A stretch of 29,779 bases of DNA from Candidatus Geothrix odensensis (GTDB lineage Bacteria > Acidobacteriota > Holophagae > Holophagales > Holophagaceae), in assembly GCA_016714685.1 (NCBI GenBank), contig JADKCH010000013.1, forward strand, positions 1 to 29,779. The letters run 5' to 3'. Within the stretch, counting starts at the first letter, position 1, and each line of letters opens with the position of its first letter. The notes beneath the pieces were generated by a model, which worked only from the letters and a program-made list of their open reading frames with translations, was not told where the DNA came from and made no database searches. The position numbers and the translations under genes were made by a program. Below are positions 18,396-28,753 of this stretch, one piece after another.

Positions 18396-18415
18396 TGCCC
18401 CCGTGGGGCAAGGAG
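18396..18415 (+). promoter_or_regulatory. Hairpin abutting the ribosome binding site of the TonB receptor
   Basis: TGCCCC-CGT-GGGGCA (18396-18410) is a perfect six-pair stem that ends directly before AGGAG (18411-18415), itself five bases from the ATG at 18421. The RBS fixes the start at 18421 rather than the GTG at 18403, which lies inside the hairpin loop. The adjacency could tune ribosome access. Confidence 0.45.
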
Positions 18416-18420
18416 CCTTG

Positions 18421-21400
18421 ATGCCAGCCCGAAGAACCACAGCCCTCCTCCTTTCCGCCCTGGCCTGCTCGGTGGTCGCCCACGCCCAGACCAGCACCAC
18501 CTCGGGGGCCCTGCGGGGAACGGTCCGGTCCAAGGCCAAGGGCGTGGTGGCCAATGCCTCGCTCACCCTGCGGAACCTGGAGACCGGGCTGACCCGGACG
18601 ACGACCACCAATGCCAATGGCGAGTACCACTTCGCCTTCCTGCCTGTGGGCTCCTATGAATTGACCGTCGCCGCCCAGGGGCTGAGGACTGCCAAGGATG
18701 CCTCCCTGCGCGTGGGCCTCGGCCAGACCGCGCTCCAGAACTTCAGCCTCGATGCCGTGGAAGCCAGCGCCGTGGTCATGGTGGTGGTTGAGGCCGCCAG
18801 CCTGGATGTGGCCCCAGATCAACACCCAGTCTCCATCTCCCAGGAACTGGTCGATGCGATCCCCGTGAATGGTCGCAACTTCACGGACCTGGTCCAGCTC
18901 ACCCCCGGCGCGGCCAACAACTCCGAGGGTTACCGCACCGCCGTCGAAGGCGCCCGCGGCATCCAGAACAACCTGCAGATCGACGGCGGCAGCTACAACT
19001 CCAAGTTCAACGGCGAACAGCGCGGGGGCACCCGCATCCCCTTCACCTTCGGCCAGGACTCCATCAAGGAACTGCAGGTCATCACCAACTCCTTCGATGC
19101 CCAGTTCGGCGATGCCGTGGGCGCGGTCATCAACGCCGTCACCAAGACCGGCACCAACGAGACCCAGGGCATGGTTTTCATGCTGTTCCGGCCCAATTCC
19201 CTGGTGTCCAAGGTCAAGCCCGTGCCCTACGACCCGAATGCCCCGAATGGCGTGAACTCTGACGAGGCCCGCACCCGTAGCTACCAGAACCTGCAGCTGG
19301 GCTTCAACCTGGGCGGCCCCATCCTCAAGGACAAGCTGCACTACTTCCTGAACGTGGAAATGGCCCGCAAGCGGGAGGACAGCATCCCCATCTTCGGGGA
19401 CGGCTCCGCGGCCTCCACGGCCTTCTTCGCCCCTGGCACGGGCATGGGCGCCCTGCTGCTGACCATGCCGGGCCGCACCCTGGCGCAGGAGAACCACCGC
19501 GCCTGGACCGACGAGCAGAAGAACCTGGTGGTCATGGGCCGCCTGGACTGGGACATCAACCAGGATCACCGGGCCACGCTCCGCATGAACTCCCAGAACT
19601 ACCAGGGCCTCAACGATATCTATGCCGGGTCTCGCCGCAACGACACTGCCGAGTCCGGCAACTCCACCATGAAGTTCACCAGCCTCTCCACGGTGCTGGA
19701 GCTCAGCTCCACCCTGTCCCCCAGCCTGCTGAACGAGGCCCGCATCCAGTTCTCCAGCGAGAAGCGGCCCACCACGCCCAACAGCACCCTGTCCTCTCCC
19801 GTGCGCATTGGTCGACTCACCAGCGGGTATGACATCAACGCGGGCCAGTACTACATCGACCCCCGCACCACGGACGAGACCACCACCCAGATCCAGGACA
19901 ACCTCACCTTCATGACCGGCGACTGGGTCTTCAAGGGGGGCGTCGACTTCCAGTTCATCGACATGAAGAACCGCTACCTGCCCAACGGCAACGGCAGCTG
20001 GGTCTTCCCCTCGTACCTCGCCGCCCAGAACTGGTTCACAGGCTCCCCGGCCTCCGCCCTCAGCGGTGTGACGTACACCCAGGGCTACTCCCCCACGGAT
20101 GGCGTGAGCAGCTTCAGCGAGAAGTTCCTGGCCGGCTACGTGCAGGCCCAGAACGGCTCCCTCTTCAACAAGCGCCTGCTGGTGAGCCTCGGACTGCGCT
20201 ACACCGCCGAGATCTGGAGCGACAACCCGAACCACAACCCCAAGCTCCAGGGCCTGGACCGCGCCCCCAACGACAAGAGCCTGGATCCCCGCTTCGGCTT
20301 CACCCTCGATCTCTTCGGCAATGCCAAGACCATCCTCCGGGGCGGCTATGGCTGGTTCAGTGTGAGCAACCCGGGTCAGACCACCTCCGGCGCCATCATG
20401 AACAACGGCATCAACCTGGTGTCCTACTACATGCCGGCGCGTGCTGATGCTTCCGCCCTGCTCGGAACCCGGCGGCCTGCTCTCTCGGCGTCCCAGCGCT
20501 GGGCGGCCCCTTGACGGCCCAGGGCTCCCTGACCCCCATCCCCACCGGCACCCTGCTGACCGATCCCGCCCTGAAGGTGGACACCATCGTGCTTATCATC
20601 ATCGATCCCGAGGCCAAGATGACCCAGGCCAGGGCAGCCTCGCTGGGCATCGAGCAGGACCTGGGCAACGGCTTTACGGTGGGAATTCGCGCCACCTACA
20701 AGAAGTTCCTCAATCTTCAGTACGCCGTGAACATCAACCTGGGCCAGGTGGCGCCGGGGAACAGGACCACGGCCGATCCCACCGCCTACTACAACGATGG
20801 ATTCCCCACGACCTGGAACTACTTCAGCAGGAGCGCACGGCCTGGAAGGGCCATCGTCCGTGGTCGGGCCCTGGACCTCAGCGGCTTCGGCGACGTGATC
20901 CTCTCCAAGTACGACGGGGAGGGGCGCTACCGTAGCCTGGTGCTGGAAGCCGGCCGGAAGCCCGGGAGCGGCTGGGGCTTCAAGAGCAGCCTCACCTTCG
21001 CCAAGGCCGAGGACAACAACTCCAACGAGCGGGCCACGCTGACCTCCACCAACGCCCTCACGGAGAACCCGGCGGATCCGCTCGCCTCCTGGGCCCTGAG
21101 CGACAACGACCACGCCTTCCGCGCCACCCTGGCCTGGTTCGCCCCCGTCTTCTACGGCATCCGCGTGTCCGGCATCACCACCTACACCACCGGACGCCCG
21201 TACAACGGCGTCTTCTACAACGACCAGAACGGCGATGGGAAGTACATCGATACGGTGGATGGCCGCAACACCCACCGCCAGCCCAGCGAAAAGACCTTCG
21301 ACCTGAGGGCCTCCCGCCAGTTCCGGATTGCCCGGGCCTTCTCACTGGAGGGGACCATCGACATCTACAACGTCTTCAACTGGGCGAACCAATACACCCG

Positions 21401-21530
21401 CCAGACCAGGCACACGACCAGGGACCCCATCACTGGGGTGATCACGGGGCTCAACGCCAACTTCGGCGCCATTGACCGCCCCGACAACCGCTCCCGCGAA
21501 GTCCAGTTCACCCTCAAGGCCCGGTTCTAG
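18421..21530 (+). CDS. TonB-dependent receptor with carboxypeptidase regulatory-like domain (one frame break)
   Basis: Outer-membrane active transporter of the Oar-like type common in Acidobacteriota; ligand unknown. Residues 1-23 are a signal peptide (ALLLSALACSVVAHA, cleavage before Q). Residues about 28-115 form the carboxypeptidase regulatory-like beta-sandwich (GALRGTVRSKAKGVV, NANGEYHFAFLPVGSYELTV). The plug follows: IPVNGRNFTDLVQLTPG, NLQIDGG and GAVINAVTKTGTN. The remainder is a 22-strand-type barrel with a late FNWANQY block and the C-terminal strand REVQFTLKARF ending in Phe, as required for Bam assembly. A frame break between about 20435 and 20470 splits the barrel; both parts read well and total about 1036 residues. 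The AGGAG at 18411 sets the start. The Ig/NHL lipoprotein begins 51 bases downstream. Confidence 0.88.
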
Positions 21531-21581
21531 GAGGCAGCCATGACCATCCGCCACGCTGCCCCGCGACATTCAGGAGTCCGC

Positions 21582-24500
21582 ATGTCCATCCACTCACTGC
21601 GCCAAGGGGCCGGCAGGGCTCTGCTGGCCCTGTCCATGGGCCTCGGCCTGGCCGCCCTGCACACCGGCTGCACCAAGAACGACAGCAGCTACACCGATCC
21701 CGCCCCGGCGATCTCCACCTTCCGGGTGGCCACCACCAATGCCTTCGCCGGCGATCCGCTCACGAACGTGTCGATCCCTGTGGGCGGAACAGCCTGGTTC
21801 CGCGCCAACTTCGGCGTCAAGGACGGCTCCGCCGTCGTCACCCCGGGCAACATCCCCGTGACGAGCAATGTGGCCTTCCCGATCGCGAACATCACCGCGA
21901 CCACCACCTACACGCTCACCGTGACCAGCGGCAGCGGAAGAAAACTTCCGCCACGGCCACCGTGACCGTACTGACCGCTCCGGCAGGTCTGACCTACACC
22001 CACGAGGACGCCACCTACTACGCTGGCGTGCGCATCACTGACAATCCTGTGGCCACCATCACGGGCGATGCGCCCCTCACCTACACGGTGAACCCCGCCC
22101 TGCCCAGCGGCCTCACCCTGAATCCCACGACTGGCGCCATTTCCGGCACGCCGGTGGCCGTGACCGCCCAGGGCACCTACACCGTGACCGCCACCAACGC
22201 CGTCATCGCCAGCAGCACCACCCGTGACCTCAAGATCACCGTGGCCGCCACGCCGATCAGCTTCACGGCGAGCCCCACCACCCTCGCCCCGGGCTCCAGC
22301 ACCGTCCTGACCTGGGATGCGAACTCGGTCCCCGGCATCTTCACCACCGTGACCATCGCCGCCGCGCCGGCGGACATCACCCTGCCTGCCACCTTCACCC
22401 TGGCGGGCACGGCCAATGTGACGCCCATGGTGACCACCACCTACACCCTGACGGCCACCCCGGCCGGCGGCGGCGCGGCGATCACCAAGACCGCCGATGT
22501 GACCGTGGGTTCGGCCCCGGTCCATTTCACGGCCTTCAGTGCCACGCCCTCGGTGGTGGTGCTCGGCGAGACCTCAAACCTGACCTGGTCCTATACAGGC
22601 CTGGCCACGGACCTCACCCTGAACGGCAGCAGCGTGCTGGGCAGCACCAGCCAGACGGTCACCCCCTACGGCCGCCAGACTTTCGCCCTCGCCGGCTCCA
22701 ACCTCCTGGGCGCCGACACGGCCACGCTCAAGGTGGGCGCCAGGGCCCTCTACCATGTGGCGGGTTCCTTCAGCTCGGGCACCGGCAATGTCGATGGTGG
22801 GGTGGACGCTGCCACCGGTATGTCGACAGCCCGCTTCTACCGCCCCAACGCCATCACCTGGGATGAGAAGGCCAACGACGGCACCATGATCGTGGCCGAC
22901 TACACCAACAACCTGATCCGCCGCATCACTCCGGATCGCAAGGTCACCACCATCGCGGGCACTCCCGGCGTGGCGGGCGTGGCCGGGACCAACACGGACA
23001 CCAGCAGCCTCATCACCCCCCGCAACACCGCCGTGGACCCCGTCACCGGCGACATCTATGTGGGCGGCGAGAACTACACCACCAAGCGCCTGCTGAAACT
23101 CTCCCCCAACGTCGACGGCACCTACACGCCAAGCCTCGTCTCCGGCTTCACCCTCAACACCAATGCCTTCGTCATCGACGGCAGCCGCACGATGTACTTC
23201 GTGGACTTCGCCACCGCGGCCGGCAGCCTCTACACCATGGACCTCACCTCGGCCACGCCGACCCCCACCCTGGTCGCCAACCTCACAAGCAGTGGCGTGG
23301 TGGCTGGCACCGCCATGGCGAAGGACTTCAACGGCGGCCGCAAGCTCCTCTACGTGGCGTGCAGCACCACCGGCGTCAACAAGATCATGAAGATCGACCT
23401 CTCCGGCGCCAGTCCCGTGGTGAGCCTCTTCGCGGGCGCCGGGGCGCAGGGCTACGCTGACAACGCCGTGGCCACCGCCGGCCTGCTGAATGGCCCCAGC
23501 GGGGTCTGCGTGGATGATTCCGGCAACGTCTACATCGCGGATTCCTTCAACATGGCCATCCGCATGGTGCCGGTGAGTGGACCTCTGGCAGGGGCCCTCA
23601 TCACCATCGCCGGCAAGACCGGGGCTCCCGCTGCTGAAGGTTATGCCCCCTCTGCCACCACCTGGGATGGCACCACTACCCTCCCGACCTCGACGATCGC
23701 CAGCCTGGCCCGCCCCTACTACGTGGCCGCCCGGGGCACTGGCGCCGCCGGCACCAAGCTCTACGTGGCCGACGCCACGGGCAGCACCTACACCGTGCAG
23801 GCCATCCGCGAGATCACCGTGTCGGCTCCCGCCGCCGGCCAGCTCACCTGGACCCTGGACGATGCCAGCAAGCCCGCGGGCTACGCCTACGCCGGTGGAC
23901 CCAGGATCGTCGGCGCCGCCATTGATGAGGTGGGTGCCCGGGCCCGGTTCAACTTCGGGACGGCCTTCGGCGCCAACCTGGCCACCCTGCCCGACGGCAG
24001 CCAGACCTTCGCGGCCGACACGGGCAACAACCTGGTGCGCATCATCGCCGCCGACGGCACCGTCTCCACCCTGAAGGACGCCGCTTCCGCCGCCTTCATC
24101 TTCTTCGCCCCGAAGGGCGTGGCCGTGCAGGTGGACCCCACCACCAAGGCCCTGGTCGCCCTCTTCGTGGCCGATACCGGCACCACCAAGAAGCTCCGGA
24201 AGTTCACGCCCAACGGGGATGGCACCTTCACCGAAGCCACCTTCGTGGTGACCGGGGGAACCTACCCGGTCGCCCCGATCCACTCGGGCCTGGCGGTGGA
24301 TTCCGTGGCCGGCATGGTCTACGCCACCGACAGTTCCGCCAAGGTCTTCAAGATCGATGCCGCCACCGGCGCCTGCACCGACTTCGTGGCCGCCACGGGC
24401 ACCAACCCCACCGGCATCGCCCTCGCGGCCGATGGTTCGGTGTGGGTCTCCGTGACCGGTGCCTTCCAGGTGAAGAAGTTCGATGCCAGCGGCACCCTGC

Positions 24501-24898
24501 AACTCACCGTGGGCACCGGCACTGCCGGCTGGGTGGATGGTGCGAACAACGTCGCCCAGTTCGCCGCGCCCCTTGGCATCGCCGCCAGCGGCAGCTTCGT
24601 CTACGTGACGAACTACACCAACAGCCAGTCCAACTCCCAGAACGGCATCCGCGCCATCGATGCCTCGGGCAATGTCACCACCCTGTTGGGGTATCTCAGC
24701 GGCACGACAGCTCCGAATCTGATGGGCCTGAAGCCCGGCCTCCTGAACCCCGATACCAGCGGTGGGAACCTTGCCACCAAGAGCATGACTGGTGCGGTGG
24801 TCTTCGTGCCGCAGGGGCTGACCGTCAACGCGGATGGGGACCTGATGGTCTCCACGCCGCACTCGGTCTATCAGCTTGTGGCTCCTGCCAACCAGTAG
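21582..24898 (+). CDS. Lipoprotein with Ig-like domains and an NHL-type beta-propeller (one frame break)
   Basis: A surface or periplasmic lipoprotein of about 1105 residues. The signal sequence ends in the lipobox LHTGC, so the cysteine near residue 30 is lipidated. An Ig-like strand-rich part follows; then a putative-Ig (He_PIG) domain with LPSGLTLNPTTGAISGTP, more Ig-like repeats (about 130-380), and from 22790 a propeller of NHL-like repeats (PNAITWDE, MIVADYTNNLIRRI, GPSGVCVDDSGNVYIADS, PLGIAASGSFVYVTNY). One frame break near 21935 (GRKLPP versus KKTSATATVTV) joins the N-terminal 118 residues to the rest. There are two starts with good RBSs: ATG 21540 after GGAGG, and ATG 21582 after AGGAG; the latter directly precedes the signal peptide and is preferred. 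Downstream lies a strong terminator. Confidence 0.82.
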
Positions 24899-24917
24899 CC
24901 TGACAACCCCGCACCAT

Positions 24918-24956
24918 CCCCAGGGGGCCCGACCTGTCGGGTCCCCTGGGGCCTTT
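24918..24956 (+). terminator. Intrinsic terminator after the NHL lipoprotein gene
   Basis: CCCCAGGGG-G-CCCGA pairs with TCGGG-T-CCCCTGGGG over 15 positions (one G-T) around a four-base loop, 20 bases after the stop, followed by CCTTTATGG. The stem is very stable although the U tract is short. Confidence 0.75.
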
Positions 24957-24987
24957 ATGGCCCTATGGCCTCGCCCGGAGATTGACC

Positions 24988-27900
24988 ATGTTCCAGACAC
25001 GCTTCCTGGGCCGAGTGGCGGCCAGCCTCTTGATGGTGGGTGCCCTCTTCCTCAGCCCCGGCTGTGGTGGTGGCGGCGGTGGTTCCAACCCCGCACCGAC
25101 CCCGGCGGCCAACCCGCCGGTCATCTACTTCCAGCCCGCCAGCCAGACGGTGACCGAAGGGGGCACGGCCTCCTTCAGCGTCGCGGCCACCGGCAATGGC
25201 ACCCTGACCTACCAGTGGAAGAAGGGCGGGGCGGACCTCGCCGGGAAGACCTCGGCCACGCTCACGCTGAACCTCGTGGCCCTCGCGGATGCGGGCAGCT
25301 ACACGGTGCAGGTCACCAACACCCTGAACGGCACCAGCCAGGCGAGCATCAGCAACGCCGCAGTGTTGACGGTCAACCCTGCGGCCACGGCCCCCGTGAT
25401 CGGCACCCAGCCCGCCGGCCAGTCGGTCACCGAAGGCGGCACGGCCTCCTTCAGCGTCGCGGCCACCGGCAACGGCACCCTGACCTACCAGTGGAAGAAG
25501 GGCGGGGCGGACCTCGCTGGGAAGACCTCGGCCACGCTCACGCTGAACCCCGTGGCCCTCGCGGATGCGGGCAGCTACACGGTGCAGGTCACCCAACACT
25601 CTGAACGGCACCAGCCAGGCGAGCATCAGCAACGCCGCAGTGTTGACGGTCAACCCTGCGGCCACGGTGCCCGTGATCGGCACCCATCCCGCCAGCCAGA
25701 CGGTCACCGAAGGCGGGACGGCCTCCTTCAGCGTCGCGGCCACCGGCAATGGCACCTGACCTACCAGTGGAAGAAGGGCGGGACTGACCTCGTCGGGAAG
25801 ACCTCGGCCACGCTCACGCTGAACCCCGTGGCCCTCGCGGACGCGGGCAGCTACGCGGTGCAGGTCACCAACACCCTGAATGGCACCAGTCAGGCGAGCA
25901 CCAGCAACGCCGCGGTGCTGACGGTGACCGCCCCGGCCGCCACCCACTTCAGCGTGACGGGTTTCTCGAACCCCACGACCGCGGGCACTTCCCACAGCTT
26001 CACCGTCACGGCCCTGGATGCCTCGAACAATCCCGTCCCTGGGTTTGCGGGAGCGGTGCATTTCACCAGCACCGATGCCATGGCCACCCTCCCCGGTGAC
26101 TACACCTTCACGGGCGCCGACAGCGGAACCCACACCTTCGCGGCCACGCTGAAGACCGCTGGCTCCCAGTCCCTCACGGCAATGGACACCGCCACCGGCT
26201 CCATCACGGGGACCCAGGCCGTCACCGTCAGTCCCGCCGCAGCCTCCCATCTCACGGTCACGGGCTTTCCCAGCACCACCGCGCCCGGAGTCTCCCACAC
26301 CTTCACCGTCACGGCGCTGGACGCCTTTGGCAATACCGCTTCGGGGTACGTGGGGACCATCCACCTCACCAGCTCGGATGCCGCGGCCATCCTGCCCAGT
26401 GACTACACCTTTGGCGCGGCGGATCAGGGAACCCACAGCTTCCCGGCGACCCTGAATACCGCCGGAGCTCAGACCCTGACCGTCACGGATACGGTATCCG
26501 CCACCCTCACGGGCAGCCAGACCGGCATCACGGTGGGTCCCCTGGCACCCACCATCCAGACCCAGCCCCAAGGGGTGATCGCCATAGCACCTGATGGGGC
26601 CACCTTCACCGTGGCGGCCACAGGAACCGGCACCCTCAGCTACCAGTGGCGGAAGAATGGCACGGACATTCCGGGCGAGACGGGGGCCAGCCTCACGGTC
26701 GGCCCGACGGACCTCCAGGAGATCAGCGCCACCTTCAGCGTGGTGGTCACGGATGGCAGCGGCGCCACCACCACCAGCGAGAACGCCACTCTTACGGTCA
26801 TGGCGCCGGAGCCCACCTATGCCGGTGATCCCCAGGCGGTGCCCAGTCGTCCCATCACGGTGCTGCCCTCCTACCAGGTGGGCACGGCCTTCCCGCATGG
26901 AGCCTCCCGCCTGGGCTACGACGAGTCCCTGAAGAATCCAGCCTGGACGGCCTACGCGAACTTCAAGTTCACCACGGCCTTCGCCAACGGCACCCGCACC
27001 TTCTTGCCGGATGACCGCCTGGCTGCGCCCCAGGTGACCGATGGCGACTATTCCGGCAGCGGCTGGACCCGCGGGCATCAGGTCATGATGTCCGATCTGG
27101 CCTACCGCTACGGCACCCAGGCGGGCACCGACACCTGCCGCCTGTCCAACATCGCGCCCCAGGACACGGACCACAACAACAACTTCTGGAACCACCTGGA
27201 GCAGGCGGTGGGCGGGAGCTTCACGGGCTCAGGCGGTGCCTGGGTCGGAGGGCTGGCCGATGCCTTCAACCGGATCTGGATCTACACCGGTCCCACCTTC
27301 GAGGCAGATGCGGCCCTGCTGCCCGGGGCCGTCGCCCCGGTGCGCATCCCCAGCGGGTTCTGGAAGGTCGTGGTCCGCGAGGCGGTGCCCGGGCATCCCA
27401 AGGTGTTGGCAGTCCTCACGCCCAACAAGGCGGGCCTGGCCATGACCGCGGCGGAGATTCAGAAATACACCACGTCCGTGGCCCGCATCGAGGCACTGAC
27501 CGGCCTGGATCTGTTTCCGGCTCCCGCCAGCCCGCTGCTCGCCACCTTCAAGACCGCCGTGGATGTCCGCGGCTGGGGTAGCACGTTCGAGGTGACGGGC
27601 AAGCCCAACGTCCACATGGTTGCCCCCAGCTGGGACATCACCTCACCGGTGGGGACGAGCCTCACCTTCCAGGGGGACGCCACCAGCCCGAACAGCACCG
27701 TCGCCAGCACCACCTGGACTTTCGGCGATGGCCAGACGGCCAACGGAACCACCGCCAGCCACAGCTACGCCGCGGGCGGCACCTACAACGTCACGTTCAC
27801 CGCCACGGATGGCCTGGGCGTGAGCAGCGCCATCACCCGCGTGATCACCGTCACCGGCGGCAACCAGGCCCCCACCGTCACCGGCCTGCCCGCCTCGGAG

Positions 27901-28650
27901 GCCACCCCGGTGGACACGGCCAAGGACCTCGCCTTCACCGTCAGTGATGATGCCTCGCCTCTGTCCGTGACCTTCACCGCGTCCTCCAGTGACCAGAGCA
28001 TCGTGCCGGACAGCGGTCTCAGCTTCATTGGCACCATGGCCGATCCAGTGCTCCACATCGTGCCCGCGATGGGCGCCACCGGCACCGTGACCCTCACGGT
28101 CCGCGTCACGGATGGCGACCTAGCCACCACCACCAAGACCCTCACCTTTGCGGTGGGAGTCGCGGCCCCGCCCACGCCCCTGTCGGAGGCCTTCACCTGG
28201 GCCGGCACGGGCACGGTCTACGCTACGGGGGACTACACCCTCTCCACAGGCTCCTGGCATTTCGTGACGACCATGAGCTACGCGGCGGACGTCAGCGATG
28301 CCAAGAACGGCGGCCAGGGCCTCCGCATGCAGCGGAACATTGCCGGCAGCGCGGTCTGGATGAATTTCGATTTCGGTGATGCGAGTTCCCAGGTGAGCAG
28401 CGTCAGCGTGGCCTATGGGGTCTACAAGACCGACGAGACCGCTGCAAGGACCGCCGACTTCTCGCTTTACTACTCCCAGGACCAGGGCAGTACCTGGACC
28501 AAGGTCGGCGCCTCCGTGACAGCCGGTTCCAATACCCTGAGCACCGCCACCTTCAGCGGCCTCAACCTCACCGGCCTGATCCGTTTCAAGCTGGCCGTGG
28601 ACGGCATCCCCACCGCCCGGCTGAACCTGGACGACTTCCTGATCCAGTAG
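24988..28650 (+). CDS. Large modular lipoprotein: tandem Ig repeats, filamin-like repeats, DNA/RNA non-specific endonuclease domain, PKD and C-terminal beta domain
   Basis: An exported protein of about 1220 residues with the lipobox LSPGC near residue 28 and a Gly-rich spacer. Domain order: three Ig repeats of about 92 residues (VTEGGTASFSVAATGNGTL, YQWKKGGADLAGKTSATL), two filamin/Big-like repeats (HSFTVTALDASNNPVPGFAG; HTFTVTALDAFGNTASGY), another Ig domain, then a NUC1-type endonuclease domain (about 612-865) with the histidine block TRGHQVMMSD (H697) and the metal/Asn block SNIAPQDTDHNNNFWNHLE. Then a PKD domain (TWTFGDGQTANG), a cadherin-like domain (NQAPTVTGLP) and a C-terminal jelly-roll-like domain. 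The frame is restored only because two opposite one-base indels in the Ig repeats (about 25592 and 25758) cancel. RBS: GGAG ten bases upstream of the ATG at 24988. Confidence 0.8.
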   Translation: MFQTRFLGRVAASLLMVGALFLSPGCGGGGGGSNPAPTPAANPPVIYFQPASQTVTEGGTASFSVAATGNGTLTYQWKKGGADLAGKTSATLTLNLVALADAGSYTVQVTNTLNGTSQASISNAAVLTVNPAATAPVIGTQPAGQSVTEGGTASFSVAATGNGTLTYQWKKGGADLAGKTSATLTLNPVALADAGSYTVQVTQHSERHQPGEHQQRRSVDGQPCGHGARDRHPSRQPDGHRRRDGLLQRRGHRQWHLTYQWKKGGTDLVGKTSATLTLNPVALADAGSYAVQVTNTLNGTSQASTSNAAVLTVTAPAATHFSVTGFSNPTTAGTSHSFTVTALDASNNPVPGFAGAVHFTSTDAMATLPGDYTFTGADSGTHTFAATLKTAGSQSLTAMDTATGSITGTQAVTVSPAAASHLTVTGFPSTTAPGVSHTFTVTALDAFGNTASGYVGTIHLTSSDAAAILPSDYTFGAADQGTHSFPATLNTAGAQTLTVTDTVSATLTGSQTGITVGPLAPTIQTQPQGVIAIAPDGATFTVAATGTGTLSYQWRKNGTDIPGETGASLTVGPTDLQEISATFSVVVTDGSGATTTSENATLTVMAPEPTYAGDPQAVPSRPITVLPSYQVGTAFPHGASRLGYDESLKNPAWTAYANFKFTTAFANGTRTFLPDDRLAAPQVTDGDYSGSGWTRGHQVMMSDLAYRYGTQAGTDTCRLSNIAPQDTDHNNNFWNHLEQAVGGSFTGSGGAWVGGLADAFNRIWIYTGPTFEADAALLPGAVAPVRIPSGFWKVVVREAVPGHPKVLAVLTPNKAGLAMTAAEIQKYTTSVARIEALTGLDLFPAPASPLLATFKTAVDVRGWGSTFEVTGKPNVHMVAPSWDITSPVGTSLTFQGDATSPNSTVASTTWTFGDGQTANGTTASHSYAAGGTYNVTFTATDGLGVSSAITRVITVTGGNQAPTVTGLPASEATPVDTAKDLAFTVSDDASPLSVTFTASSSDQSIVPDSGLSFIGTMADPVLHIVPAMGATGTVTLTVRVTDGDLATTTKTLTFAVGVAAPPTPLSEAFTWAGTGTVYATGDYTLSTGSWHFVTTMSYAADVSDAKNGGQGLRMQRNIAGSAVWMNFDFGDASSQVSSVSVAYGVYKTDETAARTADFSLYYSQDQGSTWTKVGASVTAGSNTLSTATFSGLNLTGLIRFKLAVDGIPTARLNLDDFLIQ
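25115..25930 (+). repeat. Three tandem 276-base direct repeats encoding Ig domains
   Basis: The motif CAGACGGT(G/C)ACCGAAGG recurs at 25144, 25420 (as CAGTCGGTCACC) and 25697, so the unit is 276 bases (92 codons) with one extra base in the second unit. The copies are nearly identical at DNA level, so the duplication is recent or homogenised. The third unit loses one base, restoring frame. Confidence 0.9.
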
Positions 28651-28673
28651 GTCTCAGGACGAATCACCCCCCA

Positions 28674-28713
28674 GATTGAAGAGGGCACACCGAAGGGTGC
28701 GTCCTCTTCAATC
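28674..28713 (+). terminator. Long inverted repeat after the nuclease lipoprotein gene
   Basis: GATTGAAGAGG (28674-28684) and CCTCTTCAATC (28703-28713) are perfect 11-base arms around an 18-base interior that can form a further GCAC/GTGC stem. It lies 23 bases after the stop and is a probable terminator, although no U tract follows. Confidence 0.6.
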
Positions 28714-28725
28714 GTTAGGGCTCCC

Positions 28726-28753
28726 TTGACGAGAAGAGACATAGCAATACACT
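28726..28753 (+). promoter_or_regulatory. Sigma-70-like promoter of the brnT-brnA module
   Basis: TTGACG (28726-28731) is a near-consensus -35; 16 bases later TACACT (28748-28753) is a weaker -10. The transcript would start near 28760, at or next to the brnT ATG, so the mRNA could be nearly leaderless. Confidence 0.5.

Noticed and set aside
18220..20235. 671-residue minus-strand frame opposite the TonB receptor
   Set aside because: Antisense shadow; no start context and Val/Gly/His-rich composition.
22574..25000. 808-residue minus-strand frame opposite the NHL lipoprotein
   Set aside because: Gly/His/Arg-rich translation is typical of the antisense of GC-rich coding DNA; the plus frame has clear domains.
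25115..25930. Tandem repeats as a CRISPR array
   Set aside because: The 276-base units are coding Ig domains with no spacers.
24955..27195. 746-residue minus-strand frame opposite the nuclease lipoprotein
   Set aside because: It mirrors the tandem repeats of the plus strand and has no recognisable domain.
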